Positions 44,029 to 55,938 of a DNA stretch of 64,000 bases are shown piece after piece. The stretch lies in assembly GCF_000091045.1 (NCBI RefSeq), contig NC_006693.1, positions 982,799 to 1,046,798 of the forward strand. Direction: 5' to 3'. The DNA is from Cryptococcus deneoformans JEC21 (Eukaryota > Basidiomycota > Tremellomycetes > Tremellales > Cryptococcaceae). Under the pieces are notes generated by a model, which saw only the letters and a program-made list of their open reading frames with translations, made no database searches and was not told the origin of the DNA. Each line of letters starts with the position of its first letter. Position 1 is the stretch's first letter. Made by a program: the position numbers and the translations under genes.

Positions 44029-46498
44029 TTCAAAGGCACAAAATGGTGATTGAGTGCTCCGTTTGTTTTGACTAGATGAGGCCATAAGACGCACGTAGAC
44101 TATACGCTGTACGTTGTAAGTGCAGAAGAATAACTTTTGCGTTGTAGAGTAATGGAGTATCGTAATCGATATCAAAATAATTGATTCACAAGCTTCCACA
44201 TCTGTGTTTTCTTCTTATTAGGGGACGAGTCGAACGAAACTGGAGATACTTGGTGAACAACGAGCGATAATATCATGGCTGGAAAATTGACCGCTAACCT
44301 TTCGTTGAAGTTAAGATACGTTCAGCGCATCTGTTGCTATTCATGATCGAAAGCGATCACATCGCAAAAATTGTACCAAATCCGCTCAACGAGAAAAGGG
44401 TTTTAGCATACAACTAACCAAGTCAGTGGAATAAGAGGCATCATTATTGTACAATGCAAGTTCGTTTTACATTGTATGGGTCGTCGGAGAAAAAAAAAGA
44501 TACCCAAATGTCGGAATGTCTCGTTATCATTGCGTGGCGTGATACTGTCATGAACGAATAGATACTACTAAGCTCCTAAGGTTAAGAGGTAATCGAAGGA
44601 AAGAAGATGGTGGGCCACTAGTTATAGCTAATAACGATTTGACGTCCGTGTCCGTGTCTCGAAACTGGCCTTGTATCTCATGAACTGCTTGCCTGCGAGT
44701 CGCTTTAGCCTGATCGTGATAGTTGCAGGGTGGTTATAGTAACTCCCCTTATGTATATAATTGCTGTCTGCGCTACCCCGACCTCAAAGACTTTTGTTTA
44801 CGATCAGTGATTGCTGCTTCGGAACTCCGAGGAAAATCCGAGGTTCATCCTCATCAAGGATTTGTTGCCCCCGTCGCCGGCGCAGCCGTGAGGTCGCCCG
44901 GCTTTGCCATTCGTCTACTCGCAAAAAGCCGGCGGTTCAAAAGATGCCGAGGGCGACCGACACCGAAAAATGCACCGCGCTTTTTTTGCATTATTGCTTT
45001 TTTGGCTGTGGGATCTGTGGCTGTAGGTTGGTGACTCACCATCAGCTCTCCGCAGACACTTCCCCTTTTCTCTCTTCCCTCTTTGCCTCTTTTTGACAGT
45101 TGACATTATTGGCTGTGTGCGGCAACATTTGGTTCAGTAGAAAAGTTTTTTGCAATAATCCCCTCGTGCTTTTTAGTGTTTAATGCTCTTTTTTGACTAC
45201 ACTTCAAGGTAGCCATTGGCGCACTTTTTTACTTTATTTACATTTTCCTCTATTTACATTTTACTCTGCCTCCTACTGGGACAGGAGTCAGATTGATAAA
45301 AGAAGAAAGATCAGAAGAAAGAGCTCTTAGTCCATCGTTGGCTGGTGGACTGTATCAATTTTTGCGCTTCGCGGCGTGATGCCACCTCCACCTCTATGCA
45401 CCAAGCATCAAAACATCAAGCGACCGAAAGTGCGCGGCATATTCTTATATCCTATCTTTGCCGACGTTCCAGGTCCGCGCAGTCGACTTAACCTGAAGGA
45501 AACCCTGCGTAAAGTCGGCAACTAGAAATAAACAACGTGGAACTACGATCAAGGAAGGATAATAATACGAACTTTTCCGCACGATTTGGCATGTCCTCTT
45601 CGAAGGTTTGGTATTGCCATGCACACTAGTCGCTTGTGATCGTACCATCTTGCATTTTCTTATTTATGCATTCATTCCAATTTATACAATAATAAAACAT
45701 AAAACCACTAAATCATGAAGAAGCATGTGATGGTGGAGGAAGATGCATGTCTTTTTTCTTCGTGTGTACAGCAGATGAGAAATCAAAAAAGGTCCGCGTA
45801 TTATGTTTAAATATACCATTTGCTACAGTTTTTAAATACTTTACTTAAGTGCTGATGCTTCGAATTATCGGTAATGATCAAGAGGACAAAGGGCAAGGCA
45901 TAGTGTACGTCAGGGTGATGTCATTAGAACTTGCGGTTTCCGGACAGCTAGGGGGCCTCTGTCCTTGTCCTTCCCAGTGCCTGGGCCTCCCAGTGGGCCT
46001 AGCGCCTGAGTCCCTGGCGCCCATGGACCCCGGCATACGCAGCTCAGGCACATTGCAGGGGACCGCGGGGCAAGTGACAATTCAGGGGAAAGAGAGAGGA
46101 GCCACTTACCGCGGAACATTCCGGGTCATTGCCGCACGCAAGGAAAATAAGCAAAAGACACCAGAGCAACAACCAGCTGCTCTTTCCCCTTTGAGTAGAT
46201 GAAGTAAGGATAGGGAACCTGGCCGACTGGAAAAAGCTGAGCAAGAATCTGTCATCGACACAATTCGAGATGCAACTCCCGGTAAGCACGATCGTCGGTA
46301 TCCGGCCTTCTCGGCTGTTCCACATGAGGATATAAAGGCTCGAGAGCAGCTTCTTCCCCATTCTTTCAACCATCACCTAACAAATACACTCCTGGCATTA
46401 CTCTATCTCAACGATAAAGTCTCAAGCAGTTTAGCTCAGAGTACTTTTTATACGCACAAAACCTAATACTACTTTCCACCACAACACAAGTAACAACA
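44029..46498. other. Long intergenic region upstream of the sugar porter
   Basis: About 2.47 kb, the second-longest gene-free stretch after the overlap-free ZAP1 flank. No coding gene supported. A GC-rich island at about 45945-46080 stands out in AT-rich surroundings, with direct CCCAGTG repeats and short inverted repeats (CCCAGTGGG, CCCAGTGCCTGGG). GC-rich words such as GCGGGG, AGGGGAC resemble fungal Mig1/CreA-type (SYGGRG) sites. The last 170 bp include a TATA box and a pyrimidine-to-A-rich leader. Confidence 0.5.
46331..46336 (+). promoter_or_regulatory. TATA box of the sugar porter gene
   Basis: TATAAA within GGATATAAAGGCTC, 168 bp upstream of the MFS porter ATG at 46499, a normal distance for a TATA box plus leader. 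No start-site data. Confidence 0.5.
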
Positions 46499-48644
46499 AT
46501 GGGTGGTGGTGCTCCTGCCGGCGGTGACTTTGAGGCTCTCCTCACTCAACGTCAGAACGAAGGCTGGCGAGGTCTTTTCAAGAACGGCCGAGCTCTCGGT
46601 TTGGCATGTTTCGCTTCTCTTGGTGGTGTCCTCTATGGCTACAACCAGGTATATTATCCTGTGCATTTTTTAAATGCCTGCCATTTGCTTATGTCCTGCG
46701 TTAGGGTGTTTTCGGTCAAGTCCAAGTTATGTACAATTTTGAGCAGCGATACACTGCTACTGTAAGACTTGGCAAGCTTCTTCCTCACCACATTTGCTAA
46801 CACATCCTTCTACAGTTGACAAACCCCGACACCAAAGGTCTCTTGACTTCTATTCTTGAACTTGCTGCTTTTGTCGGTGCCCTCATGGCCGGTCCTTTGT
46901 CTGACAGATATTCCCGAAAGGTGAGCGAATTTTTCCCTCCCTCCTTTTCGATGGCTAATGTTTCATCCAGTACTCCATTTCCGCTTGGTGTGTCGTCTTC
47001 ATGATGGGTACTGCCATTCAAACCGGTGCCAACTCCAACGTCGCGTGCATTTACGGTAAGTAAATTGTCCGCATTTACTCCGGGGATGACGTCAAGCTCA
47101 CACTTCAGATCAGCTGGTCGATGGTTTGCCGGTATGGGTGTCGGTGCTCTTTCTATGCTTGTTCCTATGTTCAACGCCGAGTTGGCTCCTCCCGGTATCC
47201 GAGGTTCTTTGGTCGCTCTTCAACAACTGGCCATTACATTCGGTATCCTCATTTCTTACTGGATTGGCTACGGTACCAACTGTGAGTGCCTCGTGTGATC
47301 TAGCGTGAGTGCTAGCTGATGCAGGAATTAGATATTGGCGGTACAGGTGCCGGTCAGACTACCGCCGCTTGGCGAATTCCCCTTGGTCTCCAGCTTATCC
47401 CTGGCGTGGTTCTTTGTGTCGGTGCTTGCTTCCTTCCCTTCTCCCCCCGATGGCTCATGCTTAGGGGTAAGTACACGCCTCGTGGTTTCATCCGAAATCC
47501 TCATATCGCTCATAATCTTATCAGGTCGTGAGGAGGAATGTCTTACCAACTTGGCTAGGCTCCGAAGCTCTACCGAGGAAGCCCCCGAAATCCAATACGA
47601 GTTCCGTGCTCTTCAGGCTGAGCGTCTTGTAGAGCGTGAGGCCGCTAAGGAGCGATATGGTCAGGAGGACGTCAACTTCCGAGTCACCATGCTTGAGTAC
47701 AAGAGGTTGTTCACCACCAGGCCCCTTCTTCACCGACTCATGCTTGGTGCTGGCGCCCAGGCTTTGCAACAATGGACGGGTATCAACGCCATTATCTATT
47801 ACGCTCCCACCATCTTTGCGCAGATAGGTCTTACTGGTAGCGGTGCTAGTGGTACTATCAGTCTTTTGGCCACAGGTATCGTCGGCGTCGTCAATTTCGT
47901 CTTCACTATTCCTGCCGTCCTTTTCGTCGATAACGTAAGTACCCTTCCTTCAGTGACTTCAACTTCCGCAGTACCTGACAGGTTGGTGTAGTTTGGTCGA
48001 AGGCCTCTCCTTGCCTGGGGCGAAGCCAACATGGCCATTTCTCACGCTATTATTGCCGCTATCGTTGCCGAATTCGGTGACAGCTTTGATAGCAACAAGA
48101 AGGCTGGTAACGCCGCTGTTTTCTTCGTAAGTCACTGGATATTATCAGTGCACCACTGAGCAGTCATTAACTTTTATCTTCTAGATCTATTGGTACATTG
48201 CCAACTTCGCTGTCACCTGGGGTCCCTTGGCTTGGGTTGTTTCCGCTGAAGTCTTCCCTCTCGACATGCGTGCTAAGGGTATGAGTATTTCTTCCGGTGT
48301 GAACTGGCTTGTAAGTCTTCTTCAACGAGTATCCTTTCGAGTCGCGTTAATCATCGCCGTAGATGAACTTCACTGTCGCTATGGTCACCCCTCACATGAT
48401 CGATAACATTGGCTACAAGACCTACATCGTCTTCATGTGCTTCTGTGTCGTTGGCTTCCTGTATTCCATCTTCATCCTTCCAGAACTTAAGGGTCTCTCT
48501 CTCGAAGAGGTCGACAGGGTCTTCCACGACGAGTCCGGTGCCGAGGACCGAGCACGACGAGAGCGTGTTGCTGCCCAGATCGGTTTGGACAAGGTTGCCG
48601 AGCAGATTCAGCACAAGGAGAAGGTCAACGATTCCGAAGCTTAA
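46499..48644 (+). CDS. MFS sugar porter (hexose/quinate-type permease)
   Basis: Twelve-helix plasma-membrane transporter of the sugar-porter family. N-terminus MGGGAPAGGDFEALLTQRQN, then LGGVLYGYNQGVFGQVQVM, the helix-1 signature. Loop motifs: GPLSDRYSRK (loop 2-3), GRWFAGMGVGALSMLVPMF with NAELAPPGIRG (PESPR-equivalent region follows as FSPRWLMLRGR), QQWTGINAIIYYAPTIF, NFGRRPLLAW, and SAEVFPLDMRAKGMSISSGV with PELKGLSLEEVD at the end. Nine to ten exons. Substrate cannot be assigned from sequence; hexose, pentose and quinate porters all share these motifs. TATA box at 46331. Stop 48642-48644. A long 5' region suggests extensive control of expression. Confidence 0.9.
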
Positions 48645-50179
48645 GAAGAAGTGCTGTTCTATGTCGTCTCCCCTTTTTTCAATTTTCCATTCGCTGTTAT
48701 AATAGCAATTAATGTAGTCGGGCAAGAAGGTAGATTCTTTCGTACTGTACCGTTAGCACCCACGTTTTCATTATCACCTCACTCAGTGATGCATCGGTGT
48801 TTGCACATTCTTGGGTTACCATCAATAAAATGCGCTGTGGATACATTGCAATAAGCAGCAGCAAAGAAGGTTACTCTCTTAATAAGCTACAGAGTAAGGA
48901 TCAAACGTTATTATTCGGGACTGGGGTATAAACCATCAATACGCGCCATTGTGGGCATTATTACTGCAACACGTACTACTATGGTGGAGCAACAAGTTAA
49001 AAAGTTACTGGTACCCACACCACGAGAGCTCATCACGAACAACGGACGGGCAGAAAACATGATAACATGATACTGATACAAATAATAGTAAGTAGATCTA
49101 AGAGGTCCCGAGTTTGGTGACGTATGGTGTCCCTTTATTTTCCATAACATAACATGAAGACGGCGGCACAAGATCAAGAATCACGATCAAGAAGAAGTTC
49201 ATCTGATGTCTGATGTCCGTCGGCCATTCTCTGTTGTTTGGCCACAGTAGTGCTTCGCGCCTACCGTCCACGGTTCACTTGTTAGACACGCCTCGTTCGT
49301 GATTTGCGACTCATCAGATTTGACATTTTAGGTCCGCCGACGAACAGTGGAATGACGTTGGCCAAGATTGGGTGGAGGCTACAAATCGGAAGGCTGTTGT
49401 TGGACGACGAGACAAGGGAAGACGACAAGACTAATAATAGGACATAACGGCAAGAAGAGAACTCCGTTTCCAGTGTGAAATCAATCACTTCTTCAGTCCT
49501 TGGTCATTTGGTCGCCGTCAGGCGGCTGGGGTGGTCTTTGTTCGGTCGTCGTCTTCCCTCTTATTTTGCTCCCCATCGCCACGCAATTATTATGTAGCAT
49601 GTACGACACCGAATGCATCATAATAGCTCATAACTCACGATCGTCGTGCTTATCTGCAGCAACCTGTGGAAGATGAAACGGGGCGGGACGATTATCCACC
49701 AAACTGTCCTCAACGCAAATGCTCGCGGTTCTGCCGATAACCGTTCCTATGACGGTGACACGAGCTTGCGGATCTTTCGTAAAGCCCTATAATAATTTAT
49801 TTTATGTGTAAGTGCATTTAAGTGGGGCGGAAGAGTTATTAGAGATTGCTGGTTATTACGCATTTCGCTCACAGCAAAAAGCTTACGACTACACCTAATA
49901 AATTGCCACAAAGAGTCGTCAGAAAGAGCAGCGCCCGCAGATATCAGTTAGTTATTTATTAATTATTATTACACCGGCGGCAATTTCCACGTCAACCTGA
50001 GCGGAATCAAATAAATGATGAGATCATGACATTCTTGAATATGACTCGGACCGAAGTACCATATTTGGCTTCCAGGACGAGAAACGTCGACCGAAGATAA
50101 CTAAGGTTAAAGGGTATTCGTATACAGTGCCAAAAAAGCACTTCTTTCCCCAAACTCACTTAAAGTACTTTCTATCAGC
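48645..50179. other. Intergenic interval sugar porter to PRO1
   Basis: 1.5 kb. No coding gene seen; short frames only. AT-rich, with no clear tandem repeat. Contains the porter 3' flank and PRO1 promoter. Confidence 0.55.
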
Positions 50180-52184
50180 ATGTCCGTGAGTGTGTGGGAC
50201 TAGAGGACTCAAAGCTGTCATGTGTTTGCTGACTTTCAGCTTTGCAGGGTAAATCAAAATTCACCCCTCTGACTATCGTCATTAAGCTCGGTAGGTCCAT
50301 AATACATGCATATTGATGACTGATAAGTTCCCTCCCAGGTACCTCATCTATTGTATCCCCGACATATCCTTTTGTCCCCCACCTTCGACTTCTTTCATCT
50401 ATTGTTGAGACTGTAGTGAAACTCCGGACCCAAGGACATCGTGTCGTCTTGGTATCTTCGGGTGCTATCGGTGTGGGGTTAAGGAGGATGGATCTTAAGG
50501 AAAGAGGGAAGGGGTTGCATCAGAAGCAGGTGAGTAAGAGTGTACAATCAGAAAAAAAGGGAGGAGTGGATGCTGACGCAAGTCACACGACCAACAGGCC
50601 CTTGCTGCTGTTGGTCAAGGGCGGCTGATTGCGCTGTGGGATAATCTGTTTTCTCAATTGGATCAGCCTATTGCCCAGATTCTTCTCACCCGAATGGACA
50701 TTTCAGACGTGAGGATTTACTGAAATAATATGTGCATAGCTCATAAGGTGACACAGAGAACGCGTTATCTCAACGCTCAAAACACTTTCTCTGAATTATT
50801 GCAAATGGGCGTTATTCCTATCGTCAATGAGAATGATACAGTCTCAGTATCTGTGGGTTTTACCTTCATTCGTAGCTATGAACCTCCTGATAGAGTCTAG
50901 GAAATCAAATTTGGCGACAATGACACATTATCGGCGATCTCTTCTGCTATCTGCCATGCCGACTATCTCTTCCTTTTGACTGACGTTGACTGTTTGTAAG
51001 TTCAAGCTGTACCGCGAGCATCCTGATCCTAAAGGCTTCCAGATACACAGACAACCCCCGTACCAACCCCGATGCGAAGCCTGTGAGAGTCGTACGCGAT
51101 ATTGAGAAGGTGAAACAGCAAGGTATGCTTGTTTTTCCTACGTCATGTTACTTATACTCATATTGGCTGTTAGTATCTACTTCTACCCTCGGAACATCTC
51201 TTGGCACAGGAGGCATGTCCACAAAGCTCATTGCGGCCGAGCTTGCTACCGCTGCTGGCACAACCACCGTTGTTATGCATTCTATCAACGTAACTGACAT
51301 TTTCAAAGTCATTGAAAACGGCCCTTCGCCTTGCCGAGAGGTTGCAGAGACTCCAGAATTGTTTGAGGGCCCACTGTGTACGAGGTTTTTAAGACGAGAG
51401 TCAGCCCTTAAAGAGTGAGTGGCGTTTTCGTACGTCCAGCCCCATTGTACTTACAGTAATGAAGCCGAAAATGGTGGATCGCCCACGGTCTTCACGCTGC
51501 CGGTACCGTTGTCATCGACGAAGGTGCCTGCCGTGCCATTCGACGCAAAGAATCCGGTGGTCGTCTTCTTCCTGCCGGTGTCGTCCGCGTGGTTGGCCCT
51601 TTCGCAAGTCACCAAGCCGTCCGTCTCGTTGTTCGCCGTCGACGCCACGACGACATCGCTGCCCTTAGCTCAGTCGACGAATCAACCCCCGGTAGCCCTA
51701 CCCCCGACCTTTCCCAAGTACCCCAGCCGGCGACATTCGCTTCTCCTGCTCTTCGACACCTTACGATTGGGACTACCAATCCTATCACCGTCATGTCCGA
51801 CGCCAACAACACTGAACCTGATACTCCTCAACTCCAACCTTCCATGTCTCTTTCATCGTCGATCGCTTCCCTCGACCCTTTGAGCAGGAGTGTGCCCCCT
51901 AGTCCTGCGATAACGGCTTTGGCGGAGAGGTTGGGCACGACATCGTTAACGAGTATTGGGCGGGGAGTGGCCGAAGGAGAGAGTGATGAGTGGGAAGAGG
52001 TCGAGGTGGCGAAGGGTCTAGCTCAATACAACAGTGTAGAAATTGACAGGATGAAGGGACGAAAGAGGTGAGCAATTATTGATGTCTTCTTGTGCATATG
52101 TTGATGAGCTTTTAGTTCGGAAATTGAAAAACTTATTGGATACGTCGAGAGCGAGCATGTGGTGGACTCGATTACCTTCTTGTA
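50180..52184 (+). CDS. PRO1: Glutamate 5-kinase with PUA domain
   Basis: Phosphorylates glutamate in the first step of proline synthesis. The first exon encodes only Met-Ser; exon 2 gives [15 protein letters not shown]. Amino-acid-kinase motifs: [95 protein letters not shown], and [20 protein letters not shown]. The C-terminal PUA domain starts [20 protein letters not shown] and includes [15 protein letters not shown]. It is interrupted by a long Ser/Thr/Pro-rich insert (about 100 residues, 51650-51960) before [20 protein letters not shown] and the terminal [16 protein letters not shown]. About nine exons. Feedback inhibition by proline is expected from the family. Confidence 0.93.
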
Positions 52185-52956
52185 GAAAGTCGATAGTGAG
52201 GCATACTAATCATTTGCCGGAAGCAAGGCTAGCATTATACAATTTGGGTTTTTAGAGCATTATTCATGCACTACTATAATATCAAATGCGGGATTATCGT
52301 ACATTGGTATATACCAACGGGCGGAAGTCAACAGATCAGTATTATGCTACCAATCCAAAGGAGTGGCAGAAATTAGGCTTTTTATTCCAGACCCTTTCGA
52401 ACTGTTCCATGCACTGTTTGAGCTTCTTCATTCATTGTTGGGAAACGTAGTAGTTGTCCTGCAAGACATCTTTAGTTTCAATATCGCTTCTATCCGATAT
52501 CAATCACGGAGATTGCTCTGTTCACCGTGCTGGTAGTGCTGTCAATTCCATTGTATGTAGCAGCAAAGGATTAGTAGTGCACGGCAAATTGAGTTGGGAC
52601 GATAGGCAATTGCGGGTCACAACTGTTATATAGAGCACAAAGCGAACAGGACTTTGTCACTTTGCTAACTTTGCCAAGGCCAATAGGGCGAGCCGCTTGC
52701 AGGCTACCCAACGCATATGCAGAGTGAGTGTGTATTCTTGCTCATGCCAACTTCTCATCCCATGCACATTCTGAATTCTACCATTACCATGATGGTTCAG
52801 AGTCCTTCATCTAGCGTAAAAGTCAGTAATGTTGAATGAAGGAGTTATCTTCCCTTTCTGTAAACCCCTTCATCAAATAGCTTGCGTTTGCGCGGTCCCG
52901 ACTGCAAAAGAGTTCATGATAGCAGGGAATTCTACATGCGGCGTATATCTCCTTCT
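52185..52956. other. Convergent intergenic interval PRO1-COG6
   Basis: 772 bp between convergent stops. No gene seen; contains 3'-UTR-like AT-rich sequence and one frame that merely shadows the COG6 C-terminus. Confidence 0.55.
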
Positions 52957-55703
52957 CTATGCCTTGTCTTCTGTGTTCCCAGCGTCCTGTGCCTTATGTT
53001 CTTCTTGCATGATGCCCTTCTCCCCTTGATCTTCCGTATCCTCATCCTGCTGTTCTTTCTGTTTCATGCTTTTCTCCTCCGTGTCCTCTTCCAGTTCCCA
53101 GTCTTCCCCCACCCCGAGTGCAACCCCAACTTCGTCCCTCCCTCTCCTCAACATCGTCTCCCCAAACTCATACCCCTCCGCTTTATCCAGCACCCTCTCA
53201 CAAATTTCTCCATAAGCATCATATATCTTACGTAAAGCTTTCCGATGAATCTCTACTGCAAGTCGTGGAGAAGTCAAGAGCGCGAGGCGAGGGGAGGTGG
53301 AAGGGTCGACGGTGGATATCCAGGTAGAGAACTTGGAGAGGGCGGACGTGAGTGATTTGGGGGATGTGGCGTGAAGACGGGATAGAGGGGTCTGAAAAAC
53401 AAAAGCAAAAGTTAGCTTGAAAGGTTCTTCCTTTGATGGCGGGGGTGAATGGGACTTGCATCTTCTGGACGAGTACGGATGGTACGCATGACGGCGGCAA
53501 GGCCACAAGACTCCAGAAGTTTACCATGCTACAAAGGTCAGTGACGAGGCATGACAAAATAAAACTCACATGTTCAAAAGTCATACTCTCCACATGAGTC
53601 TTGATCTTCTCATCCAACATATGCAACGTCTTTGTGGTAAAGTCATACATCTCCAATGTATGCTACACGTCGTTAACCCCCGTCATTCACGCTCATGCTC
53701 CATCCACAAACTTACCTCTAGGTAACCCAAACTGTTAACCATAAAGATATCCCTCTCCCACTCCCCACCACCGCTTTTTCCCCTTCTCATCTCTGCCATC
53801 CTCTCACACATCTCCACACAAGGTCCAACTGCTTTATCCAATAACTTTGCCAGATCCGCATCTGATTCGCGTTCAGCAGGGTCGATGAGGGAAGTAGAGT
53901 AGACAAATAAGAGTTCGCGGAGGATTTGAGCGGCGTCGCGCAGTGTGATGGGTGGAGTGAGTGTCGCATCTGGGGGCTGTTTTTTATGTTAGTGATGGTC
54001 CGCCGGAAGAGCGGATGGTGATACATACGTGGAGAAAACGGAGAAGACCTCGACCTTGAGCGTCGAGAGTTTCGTAGAAGGCGATATAAGCTTGGTCATG
54101 GATCCTTACATGTCAGCATGGTTTCCTGCCAACGAAGACGTACTCTTGTAATGTCTGAACCAGCATGGCTTTTCCCCCAATAGTCTTTCGCATAGTCACA
54201 AGATAGAAATGTAAAAGGTTGGCAATCTTGTACGTCATGATGATACCTTCTTGTGATTTTATCGTTTCTTGGATACGCAACTTGAGAAAACTTGTTAGCT
54301 TCTAGTCACCGTCTTTAAAACACCCACCTTCAAAGGCCGACTCAACCCTTCAAGATCCTTATCCAACACCTCACTAGCCATCCTCTCCTCTTCCCCCTCT
54401 TCCCCACCTCTCTCCTGACCCACCCACCGTTTCTTCTCCTTTACCCCAAACATCCCTTCCAAAAACTCGTGTTCCGTCGCAGTCGTCTGATGGACCCAAG
54501 CAAGCATATCACCGACATATCGCGTTGGGTCGTGTGCGTGGATTTCGATAGGTCGGGGGAGACCACCGGGACCTCCTCGAGTGAGAGCGTCGAGGAATTG
54601 GTGGAGGATGGATGATTGACGGGTAGATGTAAGGGTTTGGATTGCATCACTGCGCGAATCGATGTCAGCAGGGGTGCACAAGATTATCAGGATTATGTAT
54701 GACAGCAGGTGAATGGGGACTTGAACTTACGCAAGTAGAGCAGGACGATCGCGCAAACGACAGATAGCCTGACGCATCACGGAGGACGCTTCGAGCTGTG
54801 CTTCACGGGTAAACTGTCGGAATTCGAATTGACAATATCGATGGATCTTCGAATATCCCGATTCCAACTGTTCAGAAGTGAGCGACATTATATCAAGGCT
54901 ACGAGTGGCGTGCGGGTAAGCACAATCCCTCCTTCTTCCGTCGTGATGACTTACCCTGCCTGTGCCTTCCCTTCTTCACCGCTGAGAAGCACCTCACAAT
55001 CCGTCCTAATCTTCTCCACATGGTCCAAAGCGTCGAACAAGGGTTGACCGATGGTTACCTCACGGGATGTAAGAGCTGTCAGCTCAGAGTTGGACAGAGT
55101 GAATCGCGAGAGGAAGAGGGTGATAAGATGGGCACGAAGTTGGGCAGAGTCACTATTAATCATTAGCCTTGATTCACAGGGTACGATACATACCGTTGAG
55201 ACCTGAGGACATCCGCTCGTTCGAGGAGAAACTTTGTACCGCTATTCGCTTGATCAAGTTCGGATTGAACTTGGTCGCACCGCACTTGCATTTCTTGCAT
55301 ATGTTCCCTCAGGACATTGAGTTTCTACCCCATCAGATATGCTTCTGCTACCCAGTAAACCCACCTGGTCAACCTCTGCGAAAGCTTCGAGAAACTTGGT
55401 ACTCCCAGTCGCAAGGCACGTTTCGATGTCCTGTTTAAGGTACTTCCTCGCTATAGCAGCACTTTGACCTTTTAATGTACGTCTCTTTGGGAGAGTGTCA
55501 TCGTCTTCTTCTAGTTCTTCATATTCTGGCTGCGCTTTGACCTTCGCTTTTGGGTCTTCAGGACCATACATCCCTGAAGCAATTTCCAAGGCTTCTCTTG
55601 ACGATACATCGTCGAAAGATGTGCCGATGGCTTTGTAGATCCTGAGCGAGATGGGATTCGTCCTCGACGCTGGTGGTGCAGGTGTGTTTGGGTTGGTGGA
55701 CAT
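52957..55703 (-). CDS. COG6: Conserved oligomeric Golgi complex subunit 6
   Basis: COG-complex tether for retrograde traffic inside the Golgi. N-terminal coiled coil: RTNPISLRIYKAIGTSFDDV, ALEIASGMYG, IARKYLKQDIETCLATGSTK, then LNVLREHMQEMQVRCDQVQS and TKFLLERADVLRSQR. Helical bundle: LITLFLSRFTLSNSELTALT, QPLFDALDHVEKIRTDCEVL, LQTLTSTRQSSILHQFLDAL, DMLAWVHQTTATEHEFLEGM, which match the Cog6 order. The C-terminus has PLSRLHATSPKSLTSALSKF, then an acidic Glu/Gln/Lys tail (DEDTEDQGEKGIMQEEHKA) that is lineage-specific. About ten exons. Start at 55703 (MSTNPNTPAPPASRTNPISL). Divergent from PIS1 with 235 bp between starts. Confidence 0.9.
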
Positions 55704-55938
55704 GATTCCTGGGATGGGCTGTGCCCTCGAGGACTGTATTGAATACCGGTTGACTGTATGGACTTCCCGATACGGTGGACAACAACAGATTCGATGAGTT
55801 AATTAATGCTATTTAACCTTAATTTGCATGACGTTGCAATCCGCCGACGCCCCGTGGTACATTCTCCCCAGTTCGTTTCTGTTTATCAACATCTTTTTCC
55901 CTCTCTCAATTCTCTTCCTTACATCCATACATATCCCC

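Noticed and set aside
45849..46202. Plus-strand 117-codon frame over the GC-rich island
   Set aside because: Pro/Gly/Leu bias from the GC-rich repeats; treated as regulatory DNA instead.
55828..55938. Upstream in-frame ATG for PIS1
   Set aside because: Adds a pyrimidine-encoded hydrophobic stretch typical of leader DNA; the ATG at 55939 fits the family better.
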